A DNA stretch of 64,000 bases from Valencia hispanica (lineage: Eukaryota > Chordata > Actinopteri > Cyprinodontiformes > Valenciidae): contig OY747712.1 in assembly GCA_963556495.2 (NCBI GenBank), forward strand, positions 16,799,235 through 16,863,234, written 5' to 3'. Position 1 is the first letter of the stretch. Each line of letters begins with the position of its first letter. The notes under the pieces were generated by a model. That model ran no database searches. It was not told the origin of the DNA and saw only the letters and a list, made by a program, of their open reading frames with translations. Both the position numbers and the translations under genes were made by a program. Positions 34,066-45,345 of this stretch are shown piece by piece.

Positions 34066-35079
34066 TAACAATTGAAATCTTGCTATCTGAAATTTGAATT
34101 TCTCCTAGTAAGAATTCAATTCCTCCTATCCACAATGTTAATTCTAGATAGGAAGAATGTATCTGTGGATAGGAGCAGCTGCAAACCCCATACACATGAA
34201 TGGGAAAAGTGATGTCATTTGTACTAGGAAAAATTACATTTTGGATAGGCGAAATTTTAATTTCTCCTAGTACAAATTAATTTTTGGATATCTAAAATAT
34301 GTATCCGATCTAGTAAATAAAGGTTAAAATCGCCACCTAAACTGTTTCTTTATTTCTTACTAGTAAAATTGTAATTTATGATATCTTAAAATTGTATTCC
34401 TCCTAGTAAAAATCACATTCTTACTAGTCAGAATGACATTTTGACTAGTCAGAATATAATTTTCACTATCAAGAATGCAATTTTGACTAGGAAGAATTAC
34501 TTTATTGACATATGAAATGTAATTACAGATAGTCAGTGAATGTCTTTTATGTTAAAATGGCCACCCAACAAAACGTCACCAGATATCCTTAATATCTTTA
34601 TGGATATCTAAAAAGACATTGTTGCTAGTAATAAATGCAATTACTGATATCTCAAATTGTATTTTAACTAGTTAAAATATTAATTATGGATATCTTAAAT
34701 AACATTCTTACTAGTTAAAATGTATTTCTGGATATCCAAAATTAAATTATAGATGGGTAGAATAGTATTTTAATTTTTCCTATCTAAAATAGGAGTTTTT
34801 ACTAGTAACAATTGAATTCTTGCTATCTGAAATTTGAATTTCTCCTAGTAAGAATTGAATTTCTCCTATCCAGAATGTCCATTCTAGATAGGAAGAATGT
34901 ATTTGTGGATAGAAGCAGCTGCAAACCCCATACACATGAATGGGAAAAGTGACGTCATTTGTCCTAGGAAGAATTACATTTTAGATAGGCGAAATGTTCA
35001 TTTGTACTAGGATAAATTGATTTATCGATATCTTGAATGCATAGCCAGTCTACCTATTAAATGTTAATACGGCTTGCCA
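34066..35079. repeat. Right arm: 21-bp phased array with internal duplication
   Basis: Anchor centres at 34,803, 34,825, 34,846, 34,868, 34,889 and 34,910 show the same 21-bp period as the left arm. The segment 34,066-34,290 is a direct, slightly diverged copy of 34,801-35,025 (both contain 'accccatacacatgaatggg'), so the right arm holds two units of the terminal module. Confidence 0.9.
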
Positions 35080-35966
35080 TACAGAACTTATGATTTCCCC
35101 TTTTTACACTTAGTTCCTGCAATAGATAAAATCATTATTATAAAACTTAAGTAAATCATTGTTATAGAACTTTAATCATAAAACCTTGTAAAAGATAACA
35201 AACAGAAAAATGATCACATCAGTAGCTAAGGGTGGTCAGAAATGTCGCTAAATTTGTCACTAGGCGCTTTTTGGAAAAATAGTTGTTAAGGGGGTCTAAA
35301 AAATGAAATAGCAATAAAGACGCTAAGTTGGCAACACTGGGTCACTACCTGTTCACAACGTATAATCATGTGACTTCACCCCATTTAGCTGAAACAAGGG
35401 AGCGGTGTTGCCAACGTAGCGACAGTGTCGCTTAATATAGCAAGTGTTCAGACCCCTCTAGCGACTCTTTCACAAGAAAGCGACAAATCTAGCGACTTTT
35501 TATGGCATTTTGGGAGACCTTTGGAAACACTGACGTAAAGCACACATCATTGTTACTGTTCTCACTGAACAGCTGTGCTGCAGTGAGCCCAGAGCGCTAA
35601 CAGCATGCAGCTCTGTCCGCCTGCATGCCCAGGGTCTGCTCAGTCAGAGCAGATATTTACTAGCCTGATGCTTCAGCAAGAAAGACGAAAGAGAAATTAG
35701 GTCTGCCCCGTCTTCGCTGAAGGCAAATGTTTGGGCCGTCTGAAATGACTTCTCCATGCTAATGACCACCCGCAGCTACTTCTTTGCAAATTTGCAAGAG
35801 CGATCTTTCTTTTATAAGTCACACAAACATCCAGCAGAGCTGCACACATTGGCGGATTCAAGGAATGTTGGAAATACATGCTGAGTTCAATAACATAGGA
35901 CTTTTAAAACGTCTGACAAAAAACACTGAAAATAATAACATAAGCCATAAACTTCTGTTTAATGGC

Positions 35967-37948
35967 AAGGCAAGGCAATTTTATTTGTATAGCACACTTT
36001 CAACAGCAGGCTAATTCAAGGTGCTTTACATGATTTGGTGATTTAAAAGAAACATAAAAGAAACAGACATTACACATGATACACAATAAAGCAAGAGAAA
36101 AAATAAAAAAAAGCAAGAGAGCATGAACACATTTCATACATAAGACATTAATCGTTTACTCAAAGGCAATTCTTAACAGATGGGTTTTTAGTCTCGATTT
36201 AAAGCAGTTCAGAGTTTCAGCAGCTCTACACTCGTCAGGAAGTCTGTTCCAGATAAGGGGAGCATAAAAAGTGAAAGCTGCTTCTCCATGTTTAGTTCTG
36301 AGTCTAGGGATGTTTAGTAGGCTAGAGTTGGAGGACCTGAGTGGTCTTGGTGGTTGGTACCATGACAACAGGTCTTCAACATATTTTGGTGCTAAGCCAT
36401 GTAATGATTTATAAACTAGTAAAAGTATTTTAAAGTCTATTATCTGAGCTACAGGGAGCCAGTGTAAGGACTTTAGAACTGGGGCGATGTGCTCTACTTT
36501 CCTGGTTCTAGTGAGGACGCGAGCGGCAGCGTTCTGGATCAGCTGCAGCTGTCTGATTGACTTTTTAGGCAGACCTGTGAAGATGCTGTTGCAGTAATCA
36601 ATCCGACTAAGGATAAACGCATGGATGAGTTTTTCTAGGTCGTGTTGCAAAATCAGTCCTTTAATCCTAGAGATGTTCTTCAGGTGATAGAACGCTGACC
36701 TTGTTATTGCCTTTATGTGACCCTGGAGGTTCAGGTCTGAGTCCATTACTACACCTAGGTTACGAACCTGATCAGTAGTTTCTAGCTGTATTAATTGAAG
36801 CTGTGTGCTGACTCTTGATCGTTCCTCCTTGGGTCCAAAAATAATCACTTCAGTTTTGTTTCTATTCAGCTGGAGAAAGTTATGGCACATCCATCCATTT
36901 ATTTGGTCAATGCATTGATTTAGGGTTTGAATGGGTTCAGAGTCACCTGGTGACATTGTAATGTAGAGCTGAGTGTCATCTGCGTAGTTATGGTAGCTAA
37001 TGTTATTGGTCGCTATAATCTTGCCTAGTGGGAGCATGTAGATATTAAATAAGAGGGGCCCCAGGATGGAGCCCTGGGGCACCCCACATGTGATTTCTGT
37101 TCGTTCTGATGAAAAGTTTCCTATTGAAACATAGAAGTCCCTGTTCTTTAGGTAAGACTCGAACCAGCCAAGTACTGTACCAGAGAGTCCGACCCAGCTC
37201 TCCAGTCGTTCCAATAAAATATCATGATCAACAGTGTCAAATGCTGCACTGAGGTCCAACAGAACCAGCACTGTGGTTCTACCACAGTCTGTATTTATGC
37301 GGATGTCATTAAATACTTTGACGAGGACAGTCTCGGTGCTGTGGTGAGCACGGAAACCAGACTGAAAAACATCAAAACGGTTTGTCATTGTTATGAAGCC
37401 ATTTAACTGCTGAAACAGCTTTTTCAATAATCTTACTGATGAATGGGAGATTAGAGATTGGCCTGTAGTTCTGCATTAACGTGTTGTCCAGATTTTTCTT
37501 CTTTAGCAGTGGTTTAATAACTGCTGTTTTTAAAGCCTGAGGGAAGACACCTGATAGCAGTGATGAGTTCACTATTTGAACAAGATCAGAACCAATAACA
37601 GGAAGAACCTTCTTTAGAAAAGCTGTGGGTAGGATATCAAGACAGCAGGAGGAGGAGCTTAATTGGATAATGATTTTTTTCAAGGCTGTTCTGGTTTAAT
37701 TCGTGGAATTCAGACATTTTCTCTACATTGTTGTTGATTGGGGATGGCACTGGTTGTGGGTTCGATATTGAGGTACAGATTGACTGTCTAATTGTTAGAA
37801 TCTTTTCAGTGAAAAAGCTGGCAAATTCATTGCAGGGCCGGGTAGAGTTTAGTTCAGGGGCTACTGTCACTAAAGGATTAGTTAGTCTTTCCACTGTTGT
37901 AAATAGAGTCCGTGCATTATTAATGTTTCTGTTGATGATTTCAGAAAA
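35967..37948 (-). mobile_element. L2-type LINE, 5'-truncated
   Basis: Comparison with the unoccupied counterpart at 30,030-30,060 ('ccaaccgccattaaacag') puts the insertion between 'aatggc' (to 35,966) and 'ggcggttg' (from 37,949). A 'GGC' shared by both sides may be a minimal target duplication. The 3' end is on the left, with 'ggcaaggcaattttatttgt' tail sequence read in antisense. The element carries most of a reverse transcriptase in three frames and lacks the endonuclease domain and 5' end. Confidence 0.85.
36156..37894 (-). pseudogene. L2-type LINE reverse transcriptase, frameshifted
   Basis: This enzyme copies LINE RNA into DNA at a nicked chromosomal target. Three consecutive minus-strand frames cover it. 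37,894-37,637 is a linker with FASFFTEKI. 37,683-37,372 has SSSSCCLDILPTAFLKKVLP and [19 protein letters not shown], the fingers. 37,427-36,156 (423 codons) has [11 protein letters not shown] at residues ~60-70, [12 protein letters not shown] at ~115-126 and the catalytic YADD at ~148-151, then thumb and C-terminal blocks [21 protein letters not shown] and PLIWNRLP. Both catalytic Asp of YADD are intact. Two frameshifts, near 37,400 and 37,660, and loss of the N-terminal endonuclease make it inactive. Family call is firm at L2/CR1 level. Confidence 0.92.
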
Positions 37949-38695
37949 GGCGGTTGATGAGCAACGTTTGGTGCATACTAAATATACGCAACTTATTTTC
38001 TACTAAGTACTAAAGAACAAACAAAAGCTATATTCTTTCTATTAATTTTGTTTTCTTAAAATATCTCAGCATTTTTTTCAGAACTAGACATTTTCTTTAA
38101 AATGTCTTGGATTTCCAGTTGCAGTCTGATATCTTGTCAATTTTGTACCAGTTCCCTTCTCTCAACAGTTTACTTCAGGCAAAATAATATAATCTGTTTC
38201 ACAGTCTTTTCTTGAAGACAGGAAGGCAAGGTTTTAAGAGATTGTAAAAGACATTTTCTGTTGATGCTACAACGTTTTTGTCTGTGCTACAAAACCAGCA
38301 ACCTCTGTAGCGCCAGTGCAATAAGCTGAAAAACTTAACGTACAGCCCTGTGAACAGTGTGAGGACCACACATCTAGACTGCAATAGTTTACAGATTAGC
38401 AGTAGCGGCCGGCCCATAGGGGGCGCTGGGGCACTGCCCTCCCTGATAAGAGGTGGTAAAAATGTAAAATATATTTTTACAAATTACGTTTTTTAATTCG
38501 GTTTTTCCCACCATCATGTGCCTGCATGCGACATGAATAAAATATACCACATTTCCCACCTAGTGACTTTCATTCACCAGCGAATTTCCACAGACAGACT
38601 TGCATCGTTTCTGACATGGGGCGCTGAGAAAAAGCGCCCCTTGCAGTGCAGCTAAATAGCCAGTCATGTACTGTTGCTAGGGTAAATTAATAAAT

Positions 38696-40807
38696 ATGCG
38701 GCCAATCAGTCACTCAGAATTTTATGGTCTTGGAGCGCTGAAAGTTCTGCCCCAAGCAGCAGAAAAAAACGCGAGATTTAAGGGTTTTTTTCTTTTGAGG
38801 CTTTCGCGGTCAGTCAGAGTAATGATGGCGAACTTAACGAGCGATACGGATACAGTCTATGGCGAAGAGCAGTTTCCACCAAATTCGGTGAGATCCTAAA
38901 TTTATATACCCATTTACAAGGAGACCAATGGAGGAGAAAATCCTGTTTAAGGAGTTGGGACCCGACAAGCCTGACCTCATCATTAACCAGCAGTCAATGG
39001 AGGAAAAAAAAGTTCATATGGAAAATTGCATCAAGCTAGCCGTGCTAGGAAAAATTAGCATAGCAGCGCAGCTGGATGAAGGACACCGCGTTGTGGTAAG
39101 AAGGCACAATGAAGAGGTTGATAAGAATCGTCATATTTTATCATTGACTGTATTAAGTTTTGTGGTGCTTTTGAACTTGCATTGCGGGGACATGATGAAA
39201 GGGACAGTTCTGAAAACCCCAGAATTTTCAGAGGTTTAGTCGACTTGATGGCCTCCATTGACCGGTACTTGAACGATCACCTTGAAAATGCAACTGTTTT
39301 TAGAGGCACATCAAAGACGGTACAAAATGAGTTACTGGACTGTATGCTGGCAGTTCTGAGAGAAAAAATCTTGGATTAAGTTAAAACAGCTGACTTTTTA
39401 GCCATCCAAGCTGATGAAACTACTGACATTTCCACACACTGTCAGTTAGTCCTGGTTCTAAGATACATTGTCAGCACCCATAATGTCCAGGAGCGTTTTT
39501 TTGAGTTTATTAAGCTCTCCGTTGCCAACGCGGATGCAATTGCTGGTGCCTTATTGAAAAAGGCTGCGCACCATCCTTCCCGAGGGACAAGAAAAGAAGC
39601 TGATCGCTCAGGCCTATGATGGGGCATCAGTGATGAGGGGAGCCACTGGTGGAGTTCAGCGTAAGGTCCAGGACTCCTATGGAAATGCTTACTATGTTCA
39701 CTGTTATGCCCACCAGTTAAACCTTGTAATGCAACATCCCACAGATCAGTCACTTTTTTTCTGATATAGGGGGGGTTTCTTCGTTTTTTTCCAAGTCAAG
39801 CAAGAGAACAGCAGTGCTTGATGAGGTGATGGCGCATCGACTTCCAAGTGCATCGGCAACGCGCTGGAACTTCAACATTCGCGCTGTTAACACAGTGTAT
39901 GAACACAAGGCGGATCTGTTGAAGTGTTTTGAGACCATCCGGGACAGAGCTGAATTTGACGGCCCCACGAAGAGAGAGGCTGGCGACTATGTGAGAATGC
40001 GGGAAGAGGATGCTTTCTGTTTTTTCCTGGCCCTCTTCCACAAAATAATGCCACATGTGGACATGCTGTATAACCAGCTGTCTACATCTCAGGAATCATC
40101 CAGAGATTCATTGACAACATGCAGGCTATCAGGTAAGCTATGCATGTATGCACAGTGTTACCAAATGTTAACCCTTTCCACTACAGTGGAAGTCGATTTA
40201 AACTAAGGCTGTTTTTTAATATGTGCATGGATATGGATGTATATTTGGTATGTTTGTAAACTTCTCACTTCATTGAAAATCAGTGCGTCATCTAACACTC
40301 TACGGCTCACTGGAAAGTAAATAGATGTAGTATAAAATTTTATATAGATACATACATTGTAATTATCATGTTTGCCTCAGTGATAAATAACAAGAAACTG
40401 ATAAGCTGTGTTTTTATAGAATATATCATATGAATATGACAGCATATTACTTTATAAATAGCTTTATAGATGAAAATAAACTGAATAAAAATTCAAATAA
40501 GCTTAAAATAGAGAAAAGCATCACTCTGCAGATGTAAAATGTTTAATGTGGAAAAAAGTGGCGCTGTTTTTTAATAATTCATGCATCAGAGGGTTAATTC
40601 TCTTTGAATAGACTTTATGTAGCCCTTAATGTTTAATCTCTCATCTTGTTAAAAAAATGAATTTATCTGTAACATTATGATGAATTTGAAATGCGTAAAT
40701 ACAGGGACTTATGATTTAATACAGTCCTGGGATTATATATCTTAGACTTAACTTTATTGATCCTTTTGGGATGACTCCCTCAGGGAAATTAACATTTCCA
40801 GTGGCAA

Positions 40808-40859
<52 letters not shown>

Positions 40860-41872
40860 AATAAAATAAGGATGGAGTAAGATAAATAAATAAATAAATA
40901 TATACAGAATGTATCTATCTTATACAGTAACCAATTTTCAGAAATGACTTTTAGAATTTATAAATTGTTTCTGTATCATCAGGGAAGCTGTCCCTTCTCT
41001 AGTTGAGGTTCAGGAGTACCGGGGACCTGAACAGGAGCCACCCACGAAGAAACGGAGGACATTGGGAGAAGACAGTCAACACCATTTGGCATTGGAGGTA
41101 AATACTTGCACCTGCTGACAAATGGATAGAAGGCACAAGAACTTATCACCACATTGGCCGCAATAGTGCTACTGACTGAAATATACATTGTCATGTTATG
41201 ATATGAATATATAGTGTAAGCCATATTGGCTCATTACACAATTATAGGTATTTCGGAAAGGAAAGGAGAATTATAGCCTTTTGTTATAAATTAAATGTCA
41301 AAACCTACTTCTTACCTATTTTTTATATATATATAATGTCGTAGGTATGTGACACCATTATGTGCCATGCCAAGGAGCGGTTTTCCTTCACCAAACACCT
41401 GGTCAGTGCTACTCTGCTGCAAGGAGACTTGTTCCCAAAAGACCACAAGACGTTCCCAGATTCAGCGCTGGATACCACAGTGGAAGCCTATCCCTCACTG
41501 GACAAGGCCAGACTTAAAACAGAACTGTCCCTGATCTTCAGCAACGAGGAGTTCCAGAGTTGCAGTGGTGCACTGGCTGTCTTTCAGGTTCTGATGGAGA
41601 ATAACCTTCAGGACACATTTACTGAAACTGTAAGTCTTCTCAACATCCTCATCACCACACCGATGACAACATCTGAATCAGAGAGGTCCTTTTCAACTTT
41701 AAAAAGACTGAAAACTTTCCTCAGGAATACAATGGCACAAGATCGCCTCAATGCTCTGGCTATGCTTTGCATTGAGAAAAAACTAGCACGGGAGATCCCT
41801 GATTTCAACACCAGAGTCATTGAAAAATTTGCCACTCAGAAAGATAGACGAGCAAAGTTCCTATACAAATAA
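38696..41872 (+). pseudogene. hAT transposase (ZMYM1/DUF4371-like), multi-exon, disrupted
   Basis: hAT transposases excise and insert their element with 8-bp target duplications. Coding blocks: the frame at 38,928-39,239 (MEEKILFKELGPDKPDL..., then HMENCIKLAVLGK); 39,182-39,379 (IFRGLVDLMAS, SKTVQNELLDCMLAV); 39,400-39,730 with IQADETTDISTHCQLVLVLR (first catalytic Asp) and AYDGASVMRGATGGVQ (second Asp); 39,790-40,132; an exon at 40,983-41,097; and 41,345-41,872. The last has TTPMTTSESERSFSTLKRLK, holding the catalytic Glu and the hAT dimerisation region, then FATQKDRRAKFLYK and a stop. Splice sites: CAG|GTAAGC at 40,132, TCAG| at 40,982, GAG|GTAAAT at 41,097, GTAG| at 41,344. Frameshifts and stops (39,237; 39,376) kill it. 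The N-terminal zinc-finger stretch expected between LIINQQS and HMENC is missing. Confidence 0.92.
40738..40858. repeat. LINE 3'-tail fragment plus (TA)n
   Basis: 'taactttattgatccttttg' and 'ccctcagggaaattaac' are the 3' end of a fish LINE also seen at 45,285-45,325 and weakly at 52,610-52,640. An A-run and ~45 bp of (TA)n follow. It lies in an intron of the hAT transposase. Confidence 0.65.
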
Positions 41873-42332
41873 AACTGTATATCTATGGAGCTAGATATGT
41901 TGTTTTAATAAATGTAAGAAAGAAAAACGATCTGAGAGGTAAAACAATTTTGAAAGGAAAAATTATATATTTGAGAGGGAAAAAAAAGTCACACTGATAG
42001 CAAAATATTGTGATAATTGAGACCAAAAAAGCTATTATAGAAAGTATTTTGTTAATGAATATATAAAAAAATTATTTCAAATAAAAAAAATATTTCCAAG
42101 CAAAAACCTCTCAAAAACCTTTCTTTAATCTCAAATATAGTTGTTGTTTTTTTTTTGCTGTCAGAGTGAAAACATTTTCTTACATTTTTTTTTTATCTTG
42201 AAACTTTTTATCTTGAGATCTTTATTTTTTGCATTCTTCATTTGTCCCTCTCAGCATCAAGTTAACTTGACTCACATACATCTGACATTATGTACATATA
42301 AACCTGGGAAGTATGTTGTTGTAACGTAGTGC

Positions 42333-42420
42333 TTAAACCAGGGGTGTCCAGCTCCGGTCCTCGAGGGCCACAATCCGACAGGTTTTCCATGTTTCCCAGC
42401 TTCAGCATGGCGTATTATAC
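42333..42420. repeat. Short hAT-type fragment
   Basis: Reads 'ccaggggtgtccagctccgg' followed by 'cctcgagggccacaatcc', a terminus shared by abundant fish hAT elements with CAGGGGTGTC ends. Only ~85 bp is present, within the 3' part of the larger hAT. Confidence 0.6.
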
Positions 42421-42618
42421 AATGGAAATTTGTTCATTTACTTTATCTGTGAAACTGGTGATTTTGAGGAGGAGATTAAATCATTATTGTTAATTGTAAT
42501 CATCGTCTGAATGTTGATTTTTAATTCTTATACTGGACTAGGCAAAGAAATATATACGGGACATCAATAACATCAGCCCCACCAGGAAAAATTTTCACCA
42601 GCCGCCACTGCAGATTAG

Positions 42619-43249
42619 CTGTACAGAGGTTGAAAAATACTAGCAGTGCAAATCACATTGTTCCTATTTCAGGGCACCTAAGGTGAGCCTCACTATCACA
42701 GTGCATTATTTCATATTTTTATATCTCAGTGTTCAATTGACTCGTATTTGCCTGTCAGCATTATTAAAACTCACAGCTGGGCATTTTATCAGCTGTTTGG
42801 CAGACAAGGATCCATTTTGAAAGCTTTGTCATAGGGAAAATGACGTGTGGCTTCTGTTAGGGGATAAAACTGAACAAAATAGTATTGGCACAAGAGACTG
42901 TGGTTAAGTTCTCAGTCATGCTGCAGATTTGAAGGATTAGAGGTAGAACAATGGGAATCTTTCAGGGACTAAGATAAGCATATTGTGAACAGAGATGGGC
43001 AGCAACGGTGCCAGAAACTTTGTTGTTTTGTTTTTTTTATCTGGACCAATGGATAAGAGATAAGATATTGTCGAAGAAAATTGTGTGAACTGTAGAATTA
43101 ATTAAACGCAGAACATGTAGAATCCCTCTGAAGAAGAAAAACATCCAATTTAAGCTAACAATCTGATCCAACATCAAAGTCACTGCTTCAGTCATTACAG
43201 TGGAAGGATGTTTTTTCTTTATGTGCATTAGCAGTAAGTAACTCACAAC
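42619..43249. other. Unassigned non-coding DNA
   Basis: No supported feature. Confidence 0.3.
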
Positions 43250-44560
43250 AATGTCCAGGCTCTGGTAAATGAGCAGCAGCCTGTCGATCCTTCAGTGCAC
43301 AGCGCACAGCAGGCAGTAAAATATATCATCGGCGAGCTCATACCTGGGAAAGGATATTTATTGCCAGCGAGCTCTTCCTGGCACAATTGCATTTCAGTGT
43401 CTCAGAAATTAACTGCGCTCAAGCCTACAGACTTGTTTTGACGCAATTTGTCATGCCAACTTCATTTGCACCATTTAAAGTGGCAATTAGAACCTGGCTG
43501 CAGAGCTGCAAAAGCTAGGCCCTGGGGTAAGTCGCTCAGATAGAGTTCTTGACCTCCTTACCGGCCTGTAACTCCACTGCCAGCAGCCTTGCTCATGATC
43601 AAGAGCATTGTGGGGTTTTTTGCACCCTGAAGGGCGGTCAACATGTTGGCCCGTTAGGGCTAATCCAGGGATGCATTTCTGTTTCATTACCATTTCAAAA
43701 AATGCACAATTACCTGTCAGGGCTCCATTGGGAGCCAGTGTTGCCAGCGCTCCCAAAGCCACAGTAACAAAGGGTGCTGCCTCTTAACACATAGATTGTC
43801 ATTAAACGAAACTGGAGCTATTTGTAGATTCATTAATTACACCCTTTCACACACCACTTCCCTTTCCCTGGAACAAAGGGAAGGTGAACGAGGACTTCCA
43901 TTTTTGCTGTACATCACTGTCAGATTACAGCCGTCCTGGCTTCAGCTCGCCTCCCTTGTGCTCTCCCTTTTGCCCTCGAGGTATGCGATTAATTATAATA
44001 AAAGGAGGGGGGAAAAAGTGACATCCACGTCAGTGTGTATTCTCTCACCCTAAACTTTGTGCAAGAGCCATGGCCATGAAATTGGAGGAAACTGCACTGA
44101 CTTGTTATGATTGTCACACGTCTTATCCTGAGTTGGTGATTTCACGTCTGGTTTGGCGAGGGGAGGTCTGATGTGCCACTCAACGTCCATTTCTTCCAGA
44201 CAGCTCAGCGTTCTGGAGCAATTAGCTCAGAGGGCGATGCCGCCTTGACTCATCATCCCGGTGCTGTTTAGCTCTAATGACTGACTGGAAAATATATAGT
44301 TGTTTGTCTTTGAATGTGATACTTTTACCGTACATTAGGCCGTTCAGACAATAAAAGTAAAGCCGTTGCAAAATGGAAGAGGATGCCATTTCCTGCTTTT
44401 CCTAAACATAAGCTAATGAGCCGTTGAGCTCTGCAAATATTACTCTCTCTGCATTGTTTGTGCTGGAAAAAGTAAAAAATCGTTAATTGGCTTCTCAGAA
44501 AACGGTGCTTGCAGTGTGCAATTTCTTCCCGAGATGTCCATACAAGCACATGACTTTAGG
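43250..44560. other. Candidate conserved non-coding block
   Basis: A ~1.3-kb stretch of GC-balanced, low-repeat DNA without credible frames. It is rich in homeodomain-like cores (ATTAATTA, CAATTAG, GCAATTAGCTC, CGTTAATTGG) and contains 'caccatttaaagtggcaatt' and 'ctttgaatgtgata'. It contrasts with the mutated transposon DNA on both sides. This texture is typical of developmental enhancers in gene deserts, but conservation cannot be judged from one sequence. Confidence 0.35.
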
Positions 44561-45262
44561 CCAGTCTGCCATCTTTACATAGGTTAAAAGAAGCATGTAA
44601 TTGCCTTGACTAATCTATCCTATTTAGAAACTTCATTGGTGAATAAATCATAATATAATTCTGTTAAAACTCCCTTCAGCTTAAACATCACAAAGCCAAC
44701 ACAGCTAATGAAAATACATTTGACTTTTTGTTTCAAAGAAAAAAGAGGCATGGGGGTCAGTAGGAGTTGAGCATGTTGCGGACACCTGAAAAATGATGAC
44801 AAAATCGTGGTTACTTTGATGTAGTGAAATGTGGGAAGGACTCCTTACAGATCAGCAGCTATGTCTGAAGCTGAATTTAGATCATGACATTTCAGGCTGT
44901 AAAAGGATTTCAGTTGATGCTAATAATCCACATTGAAGTTTTCAAATTATCCTGGCCCCAAAGAGGGTTTTTATTCAGAATCCCAGCTGGTGTCACATTC
45001 CTGGGGTGCCTACATCTAATAAAGTAGTTTCCATTGATTTTGAAGTAAACTGTTAGCATCCACAGCAGATTACAGTTTCCAGTAGTTCCTATGTAGTTCA
45101 CTCAAGATTCCCCTCGTTTCATTTTTCTTTTCTTCTATAGAAACATCTGAATTTTCCATGAAATGTGTTTGTGTAGCAAGAAGTTACTCCAAACTGTCCT
45201 CTACTTTGAAGTACAAGTTGCATTGGAAAGGGGATACGTCATCTTCCATACTAGTTTAGGAT
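44561..45262. other. Unassigned non-coding DNA
   Basis: No element ends or meaningful frames. It may continue the unique-sequence domain to the left. Confidence 0.3.
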
Positions 45263-45345
45263 ATGTAAGATAAGATAAGATAAGAAATACTTTAATAATC
45301 CCCGTGGGGAAATTAAGTTTCAGTACAACCAATCCAAACAGGATA
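45263..45345. repeat. (GATAA)n and LINE 3'-tail fragment
   Basis: 'gtaagataagataagataag' followed by 'actttaataatccccgtggg' and 'gaaattaagtttcag', the antisense 3' end and short-repeat tail of a fish LINE. Confidence 0.65.

Larger units (their letters stand above)
30717..35079. mobile_element. TA-flanked element with long inverted arms built of 21-bp phased units
   Basis: The left end CGGCAAGCCGTTTTAACATT and the reverse complement of the right end (TGGCAAGCCGTATTAACATT) match. TA lies just outside both (30,715-30,716 and 35,080-35,081). The arms are AT-rich arrays in which CTAG alternates with GATAG, CTATC or GATATC every 21-22 bp. The core 'cccattcatgtgtatgggg' (31,118-31,136) recurs inverted at 34,181-34,199 and 34,921-34,945. 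The interior (31,440-34,060) carries fossil coding pieces, mainly on the minus strand. TA target, long complex termini and SWIM-like coding remains suggest an ISL2EU-type element; this is an inference. Confidence 0.75.
29557..35339. mobile_element. hAT element with 8-bp target duplication, split by a younger element
   Basis: The left end CAGTGTTGCCAAC and the right end GTTGGCAACACTG are inverted repeats. The 8-bp flank GTCACTAC occurs on both sides (29,549-29,556 and 35,341-35,348, with one extra G before the second). CAGTG ends and 8-bp duplications are typical of hAT elements. Subterminal sequence carries 'gtcgcta' motifs. The interior is interrupted by the TA-flanked element 30,717-35,079; without it the hAT is ~1.4 kb and lacks a transposase gene, so it is non-autonomous. 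Confidence 0.85.
35405..38250. mobile_element. Inverted relative of the 29.5-kb hAT, split by an L2 LINE
   Basis: A second hAT-type end, GGTGTTGCCAACGTAGCGAC, starts at 35,405 with several 'tagcgact' motifs. 35,850-35,966 and 37,949-38,240 are the reverse complement of 30,044-30,175 and 29,750-30,035 in the first copy. Between them lies the L2 element. The far end of this copy is not clear and may merge with other repeat near 38,250-38,390. Confidence 0.65.
38400..42610 (+). mobile_element. Complete hAT element with perfect 8-bp target duplication
   Basis: The left end CAGTAGCGGCCGGCC and the right end, reverse-complemented, CAGTGGCGGCTGGTG form short imperfect inverted repeats. The flanks are identical: CAGATTAG at 38,392-38,399 and 42,611-42,618. 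The 4,211-bp element carries a decayed, intron-containing transposase gene on the plus strand, resembling the DUF4371/ZMYM1-like hAT transposases common in fish. Later insertions inside it include a LINE tail with a (TA)n tract (40,738-40,858) and a short piece of another hAT (42,333-42,420). Confidence 0.95.

Noticed and set aside
30717..35079. CRISPR array or bacterial repeat
   Set aside because: The 21-bp units are degenerate, AT-rich and arranged as inverted arms of a eukaryotic transposon; there are no exact repeats with unique spacers and no cas-like genes.
37224..37406. 60-codon plus-strand frame, and the neighbouring 37,728-38,006 frame
   Set aside because: Both are antisense shadows of the L2 reverse-transcriptase region.
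39442..40056. Antisense frames of 103, 86 and 72 codons
   Set aside because: They are shadows of the hAT transposase coding sequence on the plus strand.
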